In this document: in pieces, positions 28,066 through 37,631 of the stretch
Layout of the letters: each line of letters begins with the position of its first letter
How positions within the stretch are numbered: the first letter of the stretch is position 1
From: Microbacterium aerolatum
GTDB lineage: Bacteria > Actinomycetota > Actinomycetes > Actinomycetales > Microbacteriaceae
Length of the DNA stretch: 64,000 nt
Reading direction: 5' to 3'
NCBI RefSeq assembly: GCF_007988825.1
Contig: NZ_BJUW01000002.1
Location: 124,001 to 188,000 of the forward strand
Made by a program: the position numbers and the translations under genes
The notes under the pieces: generated by a model
The model's database searches: none
Seen by the model: only the letters and a program-made list of their open reading frames with translations
Told to the model about the DNA's origin: nothing

Positions 28066-28159
28066 GGCCTCGAAGCTATCGGCCGAGGAGAGCCAGCAGA
28101 CATGGTCGTTCGGTCCAGCATCCGTGACGAAGGATGGGCTCTCCGAACACTCGGCGGGA

Positions 28160-29743
28160 TCAGCGGACGAAGACCTGCTCGCCGCGGATCCAGGTCTCGG
28201 CGACCCGCACCTGCGCGATCTCGTCCTCGGGCACCGTGAACACGTCGCGTTCGAGCACGGCGAAGCTGCCGTCGAACCCCGGCTGCAGCATCCCGACGCC
28301 CTCCAGCGGCGAGAGCAGGCGCGCCCGTGCCGTGTACAGCAGCACGGCCTGCGGCACGGTGATCGCCGCCTCGGGGCCGAAGTCGACGCCGTTGTAGGTT
28401 CGACGACGCACGGCGGCCTCGATCGACAGCATGACGTCATCCGCGCCGCTCCAGGCGGTCGCCGGCCGGTCGCTCGACAGCGCGAGCGGCTCGACGCCGT
28501 CGTACAGTCGCGCGATCGGGTAGGCGTCCGGCACCTGCTCGGTGCGCAGCGCCTTCTCATAGCCGTCGTACTCGGCGAAGAAGAACACCGTGTGCGTCGC
28601 GATGCCGAAGCTCATGCGCGCCTCTCGCAGCCGGCGCACGTAGTCGTCGCTGACGATCGTCGCGTGTTCGATGCGCACCGACGGGATGCCGTCGAGCCAC
28701 GGCTCTGCATCGGCGAACAGCTCGACGACGCGGTCCAGAGCCTGATCGCCCATCGCGTGCACGGCGAGCTGGACGCCGTTGCGGCGCGCCCACTCCCCCG
28801 CGGCGAGCACATCGGCGTCGTCCACCAGGCGGAGGCCGTGATCGCAGGAACCGGGATAGGGCTCGTGGACCCAGGCGGTGCGGTTCGAGTAGGCGCCGTC
28901 GAGGACGACCTTGACGCCGGCGATCCGCATCTGCCCCTGCTTGTCGGCGGGTGCGAGGTCGGCGAGCGGATCCTCCGGATCCCAGCCCGGGTACAGCGCC
29001 GCAGTGGCGCGCAGGCCGCGGTCGGCTGCCGCGCGGAAGGTCGCGAGCGGCTCGTCGATGCGGCTGGAGAGCAGATCGCACACCGCGACGATGCCACGGG
29101 AGGCGAGTTCTTCCCCGATCGCGACGAGCGCGTCGATCTGCTCGTCACGGGTGGGCGCCGGGACGAATGCGGCCACCGCGCCGACGGCCGCGATCTCGGT
29201 GAGCACCCCGTTGGGCGAGCCGTCGGCGTCGCGTTCGAATCGCGCGCCGTCCGGATCGGGAGTGGATGCCGAGACCCCGGCGATCTCCAGCGCCTTCGTG
29301 TTGCACACCGCCGAGTGCGCGTCGCAGCGCCACACGAGCACCGGACGTTCGGTCGAGACCCGGTCGAGATCGGCGGCCGTCGGCATCCGGCGTCCGGGGA
29401 ACTTGGTGTCGTCGAACCCGCGGCCGAGGATCCACGCTCCGGTAGCCGTCACCGAGTCCGCATGCCGGCGCATGACCTCGACGAGATCCTCCACCGAGGT
29501 CACCACCGGCGGGAAGCACTCGGCGGCCGCGGCCGTCCCGGCCATGAGCGCCGGATGGGTATGACTGTCGATCAGACCGGGCAGCACCGTGCGTCCGCCG
29601 AGATCGACGGCATCCTGATCGCTGACGTCGGCGGCGTCACCGACCCAGTCCACGACTCCGTCTCGGAGGCGGAACGCCGAGGCGAACTCCGCCTCTCCTG
29701 CTCCGGTGAACACCTTCGCGTTCGTGAACAGCTGCGTGCCCAT
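28160..29743 (-). CDS. YtcJ-like amidohydrolase (Amidohydro_3)
   Basis: A 527-residue metal-dependent amidohydrolase. The urease-type composite domain begins it (TNAKVFTGAGEAEFASAF), followed by the metal motif LPGLIDSHTHPA. A WRCDAHSAVCN loop, HAMGDQALDRV and a late LSSDRPATAWS segment match YtcJ-type proteins. These hydrolyse N-formyl or N-acyl amines or related amides. The ATG at 29743 follows the gene at 29754-31229 by 10 bp, so the two related amidohydrolases are co-transcribed tandem paralogues. Confidence 0.87.
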   Translation of the reverse strand: MGTQLFTNAKVFTGAGEAEFASAFRLRDGVVDWVGDAADVSDQDAVDLGGRTVLPGLIDSHTHPALMAGTAAAAECFPPVVTSVEDLVEVMRRHADSVTATGAWILGRGFDDTKFPGRRMPTAADLDRVSTERPVLVWRCDAHSAVCNTKALEIAGVSASTPDPDGARFERDADGSPNGVLTEIAAVGAVAAFVPAPTRDEQIDALVAIGEELASRGIVAVCDLLSSRIDEPLATFRAAADRGLRATAALYPGWDPEDPLADLAPADKQGQMRIAGVKVVLDGAYSNRTAWVHEPYPGSCDHGLRLVDDADVLAAGEWARRNGVQLAVHAMGDQALDRVVELFADAEPWLDGIPSVRIEHATIVSDDYVRRLREARMSFGIATHTVFFFAEYDGYEKALRTEQVPDAYPIARLYDGVEPLALSSDRPATAWSGADDVMLSIEAAVRRRTYNGVDFGPEAAITVPQAVLLYTARARLLSPLEGVGMLQPGFDGSFAVLERDVFTVPEDEIAQVRVAETWIRGEQVFVR

Positions 29744-29753
29744 GGCCCCGTCC

Positions 29754-31229
29754 TCAGATGTCGCGATGCGTGAACCGGCCGCCCAGAAGCGTGGCCGCCA
29801 CCGGCATGTCGCGCAGCTCATCGCGATCGGACGCGTACGGGTCGCGACCTGTGATCACGATGTCGGCCGGCTGACCGACTTCGAGCGTCGAGCGAGTGGA
29901 TGCCGCGAGCGCGACGTCGAGCGGAACCCGCTGCTCCGGGTGCCAGACGTCTCGATCGTCCCGGCTGCGAGCGGTGGCCGCGGCGATGGAGATCCACGGG
30001 TCGAGGGGCGCGACCGGAGCATCCGATCCGAGGCGCAGCTCGGCGCCCGCACGGTGCAGCGAGCCGAACGCGAATGCGCGACCGGTGCGGCCGGCCCAGT
30101 GGTGGTCGGCGATGTCACGGTCGTCCATGGCGTGCTCCGGCTGCACACTGGCGACGAGGCCGAGCTCTGCGAAGCGCGCGAAGTCCTCCTCGCGCACCAG
30201 CTGCGCGTGCTCGATCACGCCGGGCATGCCGAGTTCGGCGAACGCGTCGAGGACCTCGGTGTTGGCGCGGTCGCCGATCGCGTGCACCGCGGCGCCGATG
30301 CCGGCATCGCGCGCACGCACGAGCAGCCGGCGCAACTCGGAGACCGGGACGCTCTCCATGCCGCAGGAGAGCGGGTGGGACGGGTCCATGCCGGGGTACG
30401 GGTCCCAGCACCACGCCGTGCGGGTGTTGAGGGATCCGTCGACGACGACCTTGAGCCGGCCGAAGGTCACGAGTCCCTGATCGTCGATCTGGTCGCCGGT
30501 GCGCCATCCGGCTGCGATGACCTCTTCCAGCCGGTCGGGCCAGACGGCGGCCTCGACGCGCAGGGCGTTGACCCCGTCGCGCACTCGCGAGCGCCACAGG
30601 GAGACGTTGTCCGCGCTCTCGAACTCGACCACGCCGACCACGCCGCGGGATGCCGCGGCATCCGCCGCCTCGCGGTACCCCGAAAGCGGCAGGGCATCGG
30701 TCTGATCGAGACCGTGGTGCAGCTCGATCCAGGGCCCTTCGCGCAGCAGACCGGTCTCGTCGAGGTCGACGCCCAGGCGCGCGGCGGCCGCACGGTTCAT
30801 CCAGCCGCAGTGCAGGTCGCCGCTGACGAGGACGACCGGCACCTCCGGCACGGCCGCCTCGATCGCGGCGAGGGAGGCGGGCTCGCCCCAGAGACCGTCT
30901 CGGAAGCCGTAGCCCATGAGCATGCCGTTCAGCAGCGGATGCCCCTCGTCGAGTGCACGGCGCACGGTGGCCAGCACGTCGGCGGCGCTGGTGGTGGCGG
31001 TGAGATCCACCCGGCTGCGGCGGATCACGTGCTGCGTGAAGTGCACGTGGGCGTCCCACAGGCCCGGCCCGATCCAGCGACCCGAGACATCCACGACCTC
31101 GCCTTCGGGTTCGACCGTCCCGGAGGGGCCGATCGCGGCGATGAGCCCGTCGCGCAGGACGATGTCGATGGTCTCTGCCTCGCCGTATCGGCGGGCTCCG
31201 CGCAGGGTGAGGGGCGACAGGTCGGTCAT
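29754..31229 (-). CDS. YtcJ-like amidohydrolase, tandem paralogue
   Basis: A 491-residue amidohydrolase of the same family as its downstream neighbour, with the N-terminal composite domain (DIVLRDGLIAAIGPSG) and the metal motif PGLWDAHVHFTQH. The usual HTH of YtcJ is HVH here, keeping both His ligands. HAIGDRANTEVLDAF and RLGSDAPVAPLDPW are the later family landmarks. Length is slightly below the neighbour's 527. It lies 30 bp after the ornithine cyclodeaminase gene on the same strand, so the unit may extend from PutA to the CoA-transferase. Substrate unknown. Confidence 0.87.
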   Translation of the reverse strand: MTDLSPLTLRGARRYGEAETIDIVLRDGLIAAIGPSGTVEPEGEVVDVSGRWIGPGLWDAHVHFTQHVIRRSRVDLTATTSAADVLATVRRALDEGHPLLNGMLMGYGFRDGLWGEPASLAAIEAAVPEVPVVLVSGDLHCGWMNRAAAARLGVDLDETGLLREGPWIELHHGLDQTDALPLSGYREAADAAASRGVVGVVEFESADNVSLWRSRVRDGVNALRVEAAVWPDRLEEVIAAGWRTGDQIDDQGLVTFGRLKVVVDGSLNTRTAWCWDPYPGMDPSHPLSCGMESVPVSELRRLLVRARDAGIGAAVHAIGDRANTEVLDAFAELGMPGVIEHAQLVREEDFARFAELGLVASVQPEHAMDDRDIADHHWAGRTGRAFAFGSLHRAGAELRLGSDAPVAPLDPWISIAAATARSRDDRDVWHPEQRVPLDVALAASTRSTLEVGQPADIVITGRDPYASDRDELRDMPVAATLLGGRFTHRDI

Positions 31230-31259
31230 GATGCTCGATTCTCTCAGTGCGGCGGAACG

Positions 31260-32288
31260 TCAGGCGACGGGGACGGGTGCGGTGGCGAAGCCGAAGAGGT
31301 CCTTCGGGTCCTCCGGCGCTGCGACGAGATCGATCTCGCGAGCGAGATCGGTGCCGACCACATCGGCGCGCAGATGCCGCAGCGCCGAGAAGTCCTCGAT
31401 GGCGAAGCCGACCGAGTCGAAGATCGTCACCTCTTCCGGCGACGTGCGGCCGGGGGCGGTGCCGGCGAGCACCCGCCAGAACTCGGTGACGGGGAAGTCG
31501 GCGGCGACGTTCTGGATCTCTCCCTCGATGCGGGTCTGCGGTGCGTACTCGACGAACACCGGGCCCCGCTCGAGAATGCGCGGATCGAGCTCCGTCTTGC
31601 CGGGGCAGTCCCCGCCGATCGTGTTGATGTGCATGCCGGGGGTGACGTCGGCATCCTTCAGCACCTCGGCGACGGCCTTGTCCGCGGTGCACGTCGTGAC
31701 GATGTCCGCACCGGACGCCGCCTGCGACGACGAGTCGCAGACCGTGATGTCGAACCCGAGCGGGCGCAGATTGCGGACGAACTTCTCCGTCGCCGCGGCA
31801 TCCACGTCGAAGATCCGCAGGGTCTGGATGCCGAGGACGGCACGGAAGGCCAGCGCCTGGAACTCGGCCTGGCTGCCTGCACCGATCATCGCCATGACGC
31901 GCGAGTCGGGACGAGCGAGGTGGCGGGCCACCATGGCGGAGGTCGCGGCGGTGCGCAGAGCCGTGAGCACAGTCATCTCGGACAGGAACACGGGGTAGCC
32001 GTTGTGGACGTCGGCGAGCACGCCGAAGGCCGTGACGGTCTGATACCCGCGAGCGGGGTTGAAGGGGTGCCCGTTGACGTACTTGAACGCGTACACGTCC
32101 GGGTCGCTGATCGGCATGAGCTCGATGACCCCGAACGGCGTGTGACTGGCGATCCGCTCGGTCTTGTCGAAGGATTCCCAGCGGCGGAAGTCCGCCTCGA
32201 TCGTCTCGGCCATCCCGGCCATGATCCGCTCGGGTCCGGTGCGTGCGACCCACCGGACGAGATCTGCGACTCCGACGAACGTGGTCAT
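31260..32288 (-). CDS. Ornithine cyclodeaminase family protein
   Basis: A 342-residue mu-crystallin/ornithine-cyclodeaminase-fold enzyme with a Rossmann motif MIGAGSQAEFQALAF near residue 136. The family converts L-ornithine to L-proline and ammonia using NAD+. The substrate Asp region near TIGGDCPGKTELD is present. Its stop/start coupling with a PaiB-like gene (4-bp overlap) and its position just downstream of putA support the ornithine-to-proline role: the proline formed would be oxidised by PutA. Related family members reduce ketimines or make unusual amino acids, so some doubt remains. Confidence 0.88.
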   Translation of the reverse strand: MTTFVGVADLVRWVARTGPERIMAGMAETIEADFRRWESFDKTERIASHTPFGVIELMPISDPDVYAFKYVNGHPFNPARGYQTVTAFGVLADVHNGYPVFLSEMTVLTALRTAATSAMVARHLARPDSRVMAMIGAGSQAEFQALAFRAVLGIQTLRIFDVDAAATEKFVRNLRPLGFDITVCDSSSQAASGADIVTTCTADKAVAEVLKDADVTPGMHINTIGGDCPGKTELDPRILERGPVFVEYAPQTRIEGEIQNVAADFPVTEFWRVLAGTAPGRTSPEEVTIFDSVGFAIEDFSALRHLRADVVGTDLAREIDLVAAPEDPKDLFGFATAPVPVA

Positions 32289-32923
32289 GCGCTCTCCTCC
32301 CGCCCGTGCACGTGCGACATCCGCGCCGCGAGACGCGGGTTCTCATAAGGTCCAGGCGACTTCAGCGCGTCGATGACCCGGTCGACCACCTCGGCCGGCT
32401 TGTCCTGGCTCATCTTCTCCTTGGCCTCGAACCGGTCCACCCGCATCCGGAACCCCACCGTGCCGTGCACGATGCGGGCGGCGTAGTCGGCGTTCTCCAG
32501 GGTGCGGTTCATCAGGTACGGCTCTGGGAGCGGATTCTCGAAGTGGGCGACGAGCCGCTCGAGCACCTGCAGGTTCTCCTCGTCGGAGAGGATCTCCGGC
32601 GTTCCGTGCAGGTGCGCGACGGCGAAGTTCCAGGTCGGCACGGCCGGCGAGGTGTCGTACCAGCTGGGCGACACGTAGCCCTGCGGGCCGTACACGATCA
32701 CCATCGCATCGTGCTGCCCGAGCTCGTGCAGGCGCTCGTCGGGCCGGCCGACGTGACTGACGATCACGATGCCGTCGGCATCCTCGTCGAGCAGGATCGG
32801 GTAGTGCGACGAGACGAGGCCCTTCCCCGGCACGAAGCTGACGATCGTCGCCCACGGATTCTCGCGCACGAGGGCGCGGATTCCTTCGGCGTCGTCGAAC
32901 GCGTAGTCGGGGTTGGGTCTCAT
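32285..32923 (-). CDS. FMN-binding PaiB-type protein
   Basis: A 212-residue protein of the PaiB (FMN-binding negative transcriptional regulator) family, with a flavin-reductase-like barrel. Recognisable parts are NPWATIVSF, GLVSSHYPILLDE, SPSWYDTSPAVPTWNF and a VGFRMRVDRFEAKEKMSQ segment. PaiB in Bacillus represses sporulation and protease genes together with PaiA, a polyamine acetyltransferase; many family members may just be FMN-dependent enzymes. Lying between putA (9 bp) and ornithine cyclodeaminase (overlap), it probably works in ornithine/polyamine use. Confidence 0.87.
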   Translation of the reverse strand: MRPNPDYAFDDAEGIRALVRENPWATIVSFVPGKGLVSSHYPILLDEDADGIVIVSHVGRPDERLHELGQHDAMVIVYGPQGYVSPSWYDTSPAVPTWNFAVAHLHGTPEILSDEENLQVLERLVAHFENPLPEPYLMNRTLENADYAARIVHGTVGFRMRVDRFEAKEKMSQDKPAEVVDRVIDALKSPGPYENPRLAARMSHVHGREESA

Positions 32924-32932
32924 CGATGTCTC

Positions 32933-35900
32933 CTAGGAGGTGAGTGCGGCGATCTCGTAGCGGTGCGGGGTGCCGAAGCGGTGCGAGGAGACCGACACGG
33001 CCTGCTCACGCAAGTAGGGCAGCAGCTCGATCCGTCCGGCCGACACCACGGGACCCGCGTAGATTGCGACGGCCGGAGAGCCGCCGGTGTGACCGGCGGT
33101 CGTCGCGGCGTCGCCGCCGACCAGGCGGATGCGCCCGCCGGACTCGGCCAGGCGCGCGGCGCGCGCACCCCAGCCCTTCTCGTCTTCGACAGCGACGCCG
33201 ATGCTCAGCCCGCTCAGCCAGGAGCGGACGGATGCCGGGAGCTCCTCTGCCGCGCTGACGCTGAGTCGCGCACCGGTGCGGACGCCGGCGGCGATCACGC
33301 GGATCGCCTCTGCGGGCTTCGCGTTCTCGATCCGGATGGTGACCGGCACGGTGTCGTAGCGCAGCGCGTTCTGCTCGGTCTCGAGCGCCGTGACGTCTCG
33401 TACTGCGCCGAACTCCTCGGTCCAGGCCGTGGCGTCGGTCGAGAGTGCGCCCTGCAGCCAGGCGACGTCGGCGCCGGCATCCTTCGCGGCGGTCAGCGCG
33501 CTGCGCGAGACGGCGTCGGCGGGCGCGTCGGCCGTGACCGGAGCATCCTCCCAGTCGGACAGGCCGACGAGGTAGTTCGGGCCGCCGGCCTTGGTGCCGG
33601 CACCGACGGCCGCCTTCTTCCAGCCGCCGAAGGGCTGACGCTGCACGATGGCGCCGGTGGTTCCACGGTTGACGTAGAGGTTGCCCGCCTGGACGCCGGC
33701 GAGCCACTGCGCGATCTCGTCCTCGTCGAGGGCGTGCAGGCCGCTGGTGAGGCCGTAGTCGATCGCGTTGACCATCCCGATCGCCTCGTCGAGGGTCTTG
33801 GCGGTCATGATGCCGAGCACAGGACCGAAGTACTCGGTCAGGTGGTACGGGCTGCCGGCGGCGACGCCCTCACGGATGCCGGGACGCCACATCTGTCCTG
33901 CGTCGTCGAGCTTTTCCGGCTCGATGATCCAGCGCTCGCCGGGCTCGAGAGAGGTCAGCGCGTGGAGCAGCTTGCCCTCGGCCGGCCCGATGAGCGGCCC
34001 GATGCGGCTGGAGCCGTCCCACGGCTGCCCGACCGGATACGAGCCGACGGCGTCGATGAGCTGACGGCGGAACCGCTCGCTCGTCGCGACGGAGCCGACG
34101 AGGATGACCAGGGATGCTGCGGAGCACTTCTGCCCGGCGTGGCCGAACGCGGAGTAGGCGACGTCCTTGGCGGCGAGGTCGAGGTCGGCGCTCGGCGTGA
34201 CGATGATGGCGTTCTTGCCGCTCGTCTCGGCCAGCAGCGGCAGGTCGGGGCGGAAGCTGCGGAACAGCTCGGCGGTCTCGTAGCCGCCGGTGAGGACGAC
34301 CCGCTCCACGGCAGGATCGCTGATCAGCTTCTGACCGAGCTCACGACCGTCGAGCTGCACGTACTGCAGCACGTCGCGCGGCACGCCGGCCTCCCACAGC
34401 GCCTCGATCATGACTGCTCCGGAGCGCCGGGCCTGGCGGGCGGGCTTGATGATCACCGGCGAACCCGATGCGAGGGCCGCGAGCGTGGAGCCGGCGGGAA
34501 TCGCGACGGGGAAGTTCCACGGCGGGGTGACGACGGTGAGTCCCACCGGACGGTGCGTGGCACCCTCGATGGCCTCGGCGCGCTTCGCGCTCTCGGCGTA
34601 GTAGTGCGCGAAGTCGATGGCCTCGGAGACTTCGGGGTCGCCCTGCTCGATCACCTTGCCCGCTTCGGATCCCATCACCTCGAGCAGGTCGGCTCGGCGC
34701 TGCTCGAGCACCTCGCCCGCACGGTGCAGGATCGCGGCGCGGCCGTCGGCTCCCAGTGCACGCCAGCTCTCGCCCGCCGATGCTGCCCTGGCGATCACGG
34801 CATCCAGCGCCGCGACATCCGACAGCGTGTTGCCGGCGACGGTCTCGTCGCCGAGGACGGAGTCCGCCATGCGGGAGCGGATGCCGTCGGCCCAGGCGCG
34901 GTTGGCGCCCAGGCTCGGGTCGGTGTCGGGGGTGTTCTCGAATCCGTCGGCCGGCATGGCGACCGCCGGTGCGCTGCGGTCCTGAGTGCGGTTCGCGGAG
35001 GGAACCTCGGTGGGCATCGACGCGATCGATGCGAGGAACCGGTCACGCTCGCGTGCGAACAGCTCGGGGTCGTCGTCGAGGTCGAAGACGGCCGACATGA
35101 AGTTCTCCGTCGACGCGCCCTCCTCCAGGCGGCGAATCAGGTAGGCGATCGCGACGTCGAACTCGGTCGGGTGGACGACGGGCGTGTAGAGCAGCAGCGA
35201 GCCGACCGTGCGGCGGATGACGGTGGCCTGCGCGGTCGCCATGCCCAGCAGCATCTCGAACTCGATCCCGTCGGTCACCCCGCGCTGATTGGCCAGCAGC
35301 CACGCGAGGGCGATGTCGAACAGGTTGTGACCAGCGACGCCGATGCGCACGTTCTTCACGTGCTCGGGGCGCAGCGCATAGTCGAGGACGGCCTTGTACG
35401 AGGCGTCCGACGCCTCCTTGCTGTGCCAGGTGGCGAGGTCCCAGCCGTGGGTCTCGGCGTCGACCCGCTCCATCGGCAGGTTCGCGCCCTTGACGACGCG
35501 CACCTTGATCGATGCGCCTCCGGCGGCGACGCGGGCGGCCGACCACTCCTGCAGGCGGATCATCGCGCCGAGTGCGTCCGGCAGGTATGCCTGCAGCACG
35601 ATTCCGGCCGAGAGGTCGCGGAACTCCTCACGATCCAGGATGCTCGTGAACACCGCGATGGTGAGATCGAGGTCCTTGTACTCCTCCATGTCGAGGTTGA
35701 TGAACTTCTTGCCACGCGCCTTCGCGATGCGGAACAGCGGCACCAGCGCCGTGGCGGCGTGGTGGACGGCCTCGTCGAACGCCCAGGGGCTGTGCGGGGC
35801 GACGGTCGAGGACACCTTGATCGAGACGTAGTCCACGTCGTCGCGCTCGAGAAGGCGACGGGTGCCGGCCAGGCGCCTGGCGGCCTCCTCCTCGCCGAGG

Positions 35901-36376
35901 ATCGCCTCGCCGAGCAGGTTGATGTTCAGGTGCACGCCCTCGGCGGAGCGGATGCGGCGGATCGCCGACCCGAGCTTCGCATCGGTTGCGTCGACGATGA
36001 GGTGGCGGACCATGCCGCGCAGCACCTTGCGGCTGATCGGCACGACGATGCCGGGGAACGCAGGGGCCAGCGCTCCGCCGAGGCGGACGAGGCCGCGCAG
36101 GGCTGCCGGCAGGAACTTCGGGGTGATCGGGGCGAGATCGCGCAGGTTGTGCGCGGCGACCTTGAGGTCTTCGGGGCGGACGACGCCGTCGACGAAGCCG
36201 ACGGTGAAGTCGAGGCCGTTCGGGTCGCTGAGAACGCCGGCGAGACGCTTCGCGGCGGTGTCGCTGGGCACCTCGCGGCTCTCTTCCAGCCAGCGCTTCA
36301 CGAGCGCGATCGCGTCGTCGGCGAGAGCGGCGAGTTCGGCGTGGCCGGTGGCTGCGTCAGTCGTCTGGGTCATCAT
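32933..36376 (-). CDS. putA: Bifunctional proline dehydrogenase / glutamate semialdehyde dehydrogenase
   Basis: A 1147-residue two-domain enzyme that oxidises proline to pyrroline-5-carboxylate (FAD) and then to glutamate (NAD+), channelled inside one protein. The first about 480 residues are the proline dehydrogenase barrel, with NLDMEEYKDLDLT, LQAYLPDAL, RVVKGANLPMER and YALRPEHVKNVRIGVAGHNL. The aldehyde dehydrogenase part has VVTPPWNFPVAIPAG, LAETSGKNAIIV and the catalytic Cys in GHAGQKCSAAS. A C-terminal extension of about 180 residues follows. There is no N-terminal ribbon-helix-helix domain, so it is not a self-regulating PutA; the divergent LysR gene probably regulates it. ATG at 36373 (one codon in) has better Shine-Dalgarno spacing and may be the true start. 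Confidence 0.95.
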   Translation of the reverse strand: MMTQTTDAATGHAELAALADDAIALVKRWLEESREVPSDTAAKRLAGVLSDPNGLDFTVGFVDGVVRPEDLKVAAHNLRDLAPITPKFLPAALRGLVRLGGALAPAFPGIVVPISRKVLRGMVRHLIVDATDAKLGSAIRRIRSAEGVHLNINLLGEAILGEEEAARRLAGTRRLLERDDVDYVSIKVSSTVAPHSPWAFDEAVHHAATALVPLFRIAKARGKKFINLDMEEYKDLDLTIAVFTSILDREEFRDLSAGIVLQAYLPDALGAMIRLQEWSAARVAAGGASIKVRVVKGANLPMERVDAETHGWDLATWHSKEASDASYKAVLDYALRPEHVKNVRIGVAGHNLFDIALAWLLANQRGVTDGIEFEMLLGMATAQATVIRRTVGSLLLYTPVVHPTEFDVAIAYLIRRLEEGASTENFMSAVFDLDDDPELFARERDRFLASIASMPTEVPSANRTQDRSAPAVAMPADGFENTPDTDPSLGANRAWADGIRSRMADSVLGDETVAGNTLSDVAALDAVIARAASAGESWRALGADGRAAILHRAGEVLEQRRADLLEVMGSEAGKVIEQGDPEVSEAIDFAHYYAESAKRAEAIEGATHRPVGLTVVTPPWNFPVAIPAGSTLAALASGSPVIIKPARQARRSGAVMIEALWEAGVPRDVLQYVQLDGRELGQKLISDPAVERVVLTGGYETAELFRSFRPDLPLLAETSGKNAIIVTPSADLDLAAKDVAYSAFGHAGQKCSAASLVILVGSVATSERFRRQLIDAVGSYPVGQPWDGSSRIGPLIGPAEGKLLHALTSLEPGERWIIEPEKLDDAGQMWRPGIREGVAAGSPYHLTEYFGPVLGIMTAKTLDEAIGMVNAIDYGLTSGLHALDEDEIAQWLAGVQAGNLYVNRGTTGAIVQRQPFGGWKKAAVGAGTKAGGPNYLVGLSDWEDAPVTADAPADAVSRSALTAAKDAGADVAWLQGALSTDATAWTEEFGAVRDVTALETEQNALRYDTVPVTIRIENAKPAEAIRVIAAGVRTGARLSVSAAEELPASVRSWLSGLSIGVAVEDEKGWGARAARLAESGGRIRLVGGDAATTAGHTGGSPAVAIYAGPVVSAGRIELLPYLREQAVSVSSHRFGTPHRYEIAALTS

Positions 36377-36504
36377 GCTTCCTCACTCGAGAGCGCGGCG
36401 GAGCCGCGCGATCTGCTCTCAGTGTGAGGCCTGATGTTTGTTCGTGAAAAGCGAGCCTTTACGATAGATACCATTCGGTTCTGTCGATGATTTGGAGAGT
36501 GCGG

Positions 36505-37395
36505 ATGTTCGAGCTGCGACGACTGCGCCTGCTGCACGAACTCGCGCTGCGCGGCACCATCGCCGATGTGGCCCGCGAGCTCTCGTACAGCCCTTCCACG
36601 GTCTCTCAGCAGCTCGCGCTGCTGGAGCGCGAGGCGGACGTCGCCCTGCTCGAGCCGGACGGCCGCCGGGTGCGCCTGACGGCACAGGGACGGATGCTGG
36701 CCGCCCATGCCGCACGCGCGCTGGAGCTCGACGAAGCCGCTCGTGCCGAGCTGTCGATCTCGCGGGATGCCCGGGCGCCGGTGCGCGTCGCCGTCATGCC
36801 GACGGCGGCCGAGGCCCTCGTGCCCGCGGCGCTCACCCTGCTCGCCGAGCGCGAGCCCGGGCTGCGGCTGGAGATGGTCGAGATGCCTCCGGAGGAGGGG
36901 CTGTTCGAGCTGCGGGCGCATGCCTTCGATCTCGTCGTCGCCGAGCAGTACCCGGGATACACCCGCGAGCTCCAGCCCGGCATCGAGCGCACGCTGCTCG
37001 GCCGCGATCCGGTGCGTCTGGTCGTACCGCCGGGCTCGCCCGCGAGAGAGCTCGCCGATCTGCGCGACGCGGCCTGGGCGATGGAGCCGCAGGGCGCCGC
37101 CGTGCGGCAGTGGGCGGTGCAGCAGTGCCGGGCTGCCGGCTTCGAGCCCGATGTGCGGTTCGAGGCGACCGACCTGACCGCGCATGCGCGACTGGCCGCA
37201 GCAGGTCACGCCGCGGCCATGCTGCCGGATCTGAGCTGGACCGGCGACCGATCGTCGGTGCGGCTGCTTCAGCTGCCCGGCGACCCGGTACGCGAGATCT
37301 TCGCCGCGACCCGCTCGTCCTCGCGAGACGGTGCCGCGGTCGGCGCCGTGCTCACGGCGCTGGCCGACGCTCTCGCCGCTCACCGCCCGCGCTGA
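36505..37395 (+). CDS. LysR-family regulator, likely of putA
   Basis: A 296-residue LysR-type regulator. The winged helix-turn-helix covers residues about 1-60 (RLRLLHELALRGTIADVARE, SPSTVSQQLALLERE). The C-terminal periplasmic-binding-fold effector domain follows from about residue 90 (VRVAVMPTAAEALVPAAL). GGAGAG lies 5 nt before the ATG at 36505. It is divergent from putA across a 128-bp gap, the classic LysR arrangement, so proline or ornithine is the likely effector. No single clear T-N11-A box stood out in the gap. Confidence 0.9.
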   Translation: MFELRRLRLLHELALRGTIADVARELSYSPSTVSQQLALLEREADVALLEPDGRRVRLTAQGRMLAAHAARALELDEAARAELSISRDARAPVRVAVMPTAAEALVPAALTLLAEREPGLRLEMVEMPPEEGLFELRAHAFDLVVAEQYPGYTRELQPGIERTLLGRDPVRLVVPPGSPARELADLRDAAWAMEPQGAAVRQWAVQQCRAAGFEPDVRFEATDLTAHARLAAAGHAAAMLPDLSWTGDRSSVRLLQLPGDPVREIFAATRSSSRDGAAVGAVLTALADALAAHRPR

Positions 37396-37420
37396 GCCGG
37401 GCAAGGCTTCCGATCCTCGC

Positions 37421-37614
37421 GGGTCGTCGAGCGAGCGCAGCGAGACGAAACGCCTTGAGCGAGCCGAAGGCGAGTCGAAAGGAACTCCGGCAGCGAAGGC
37501 TTCGACTCCCGTCGGTCGCTCAGCCCGTTTCGTCTGCGGCGCTGCGCGCCTCCGCTCAACGACCCGCAAGAGAGGCCCCTCGTCTGGCCCAGGCACCTCT
37601 CGCTCAACGACCCG
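37421..37614. repeat. Palindromic intergenic repeat, copy 3
   Basis: Begins GGGTCGTCGAGCGAGCGCAG and carries GAGACGAAACG (37442-37452), mirrored by CGTTTCGTCTGCGG, then CGCTCAACGACCC at the end of the core and once more near 37600. It is the same family as copies 1 and 2, with a slightly diverged left arm (GTCGTCGAGCG for GTCGTTGAGCG). It fills the gap between the LysR stop and the convergent MaoC stop. No coding potential. Confidence 0.8.
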
Positions 37615-37631
37615 CATGGAGAATGTCCCTC

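Noticed and set aside
32243..36427. 1394-codon plus-strand open frame
   Set aside because: Antisense of putA; its composition is His/Asp/Gly/Arg-rich with no domain, while putA is fully matched.
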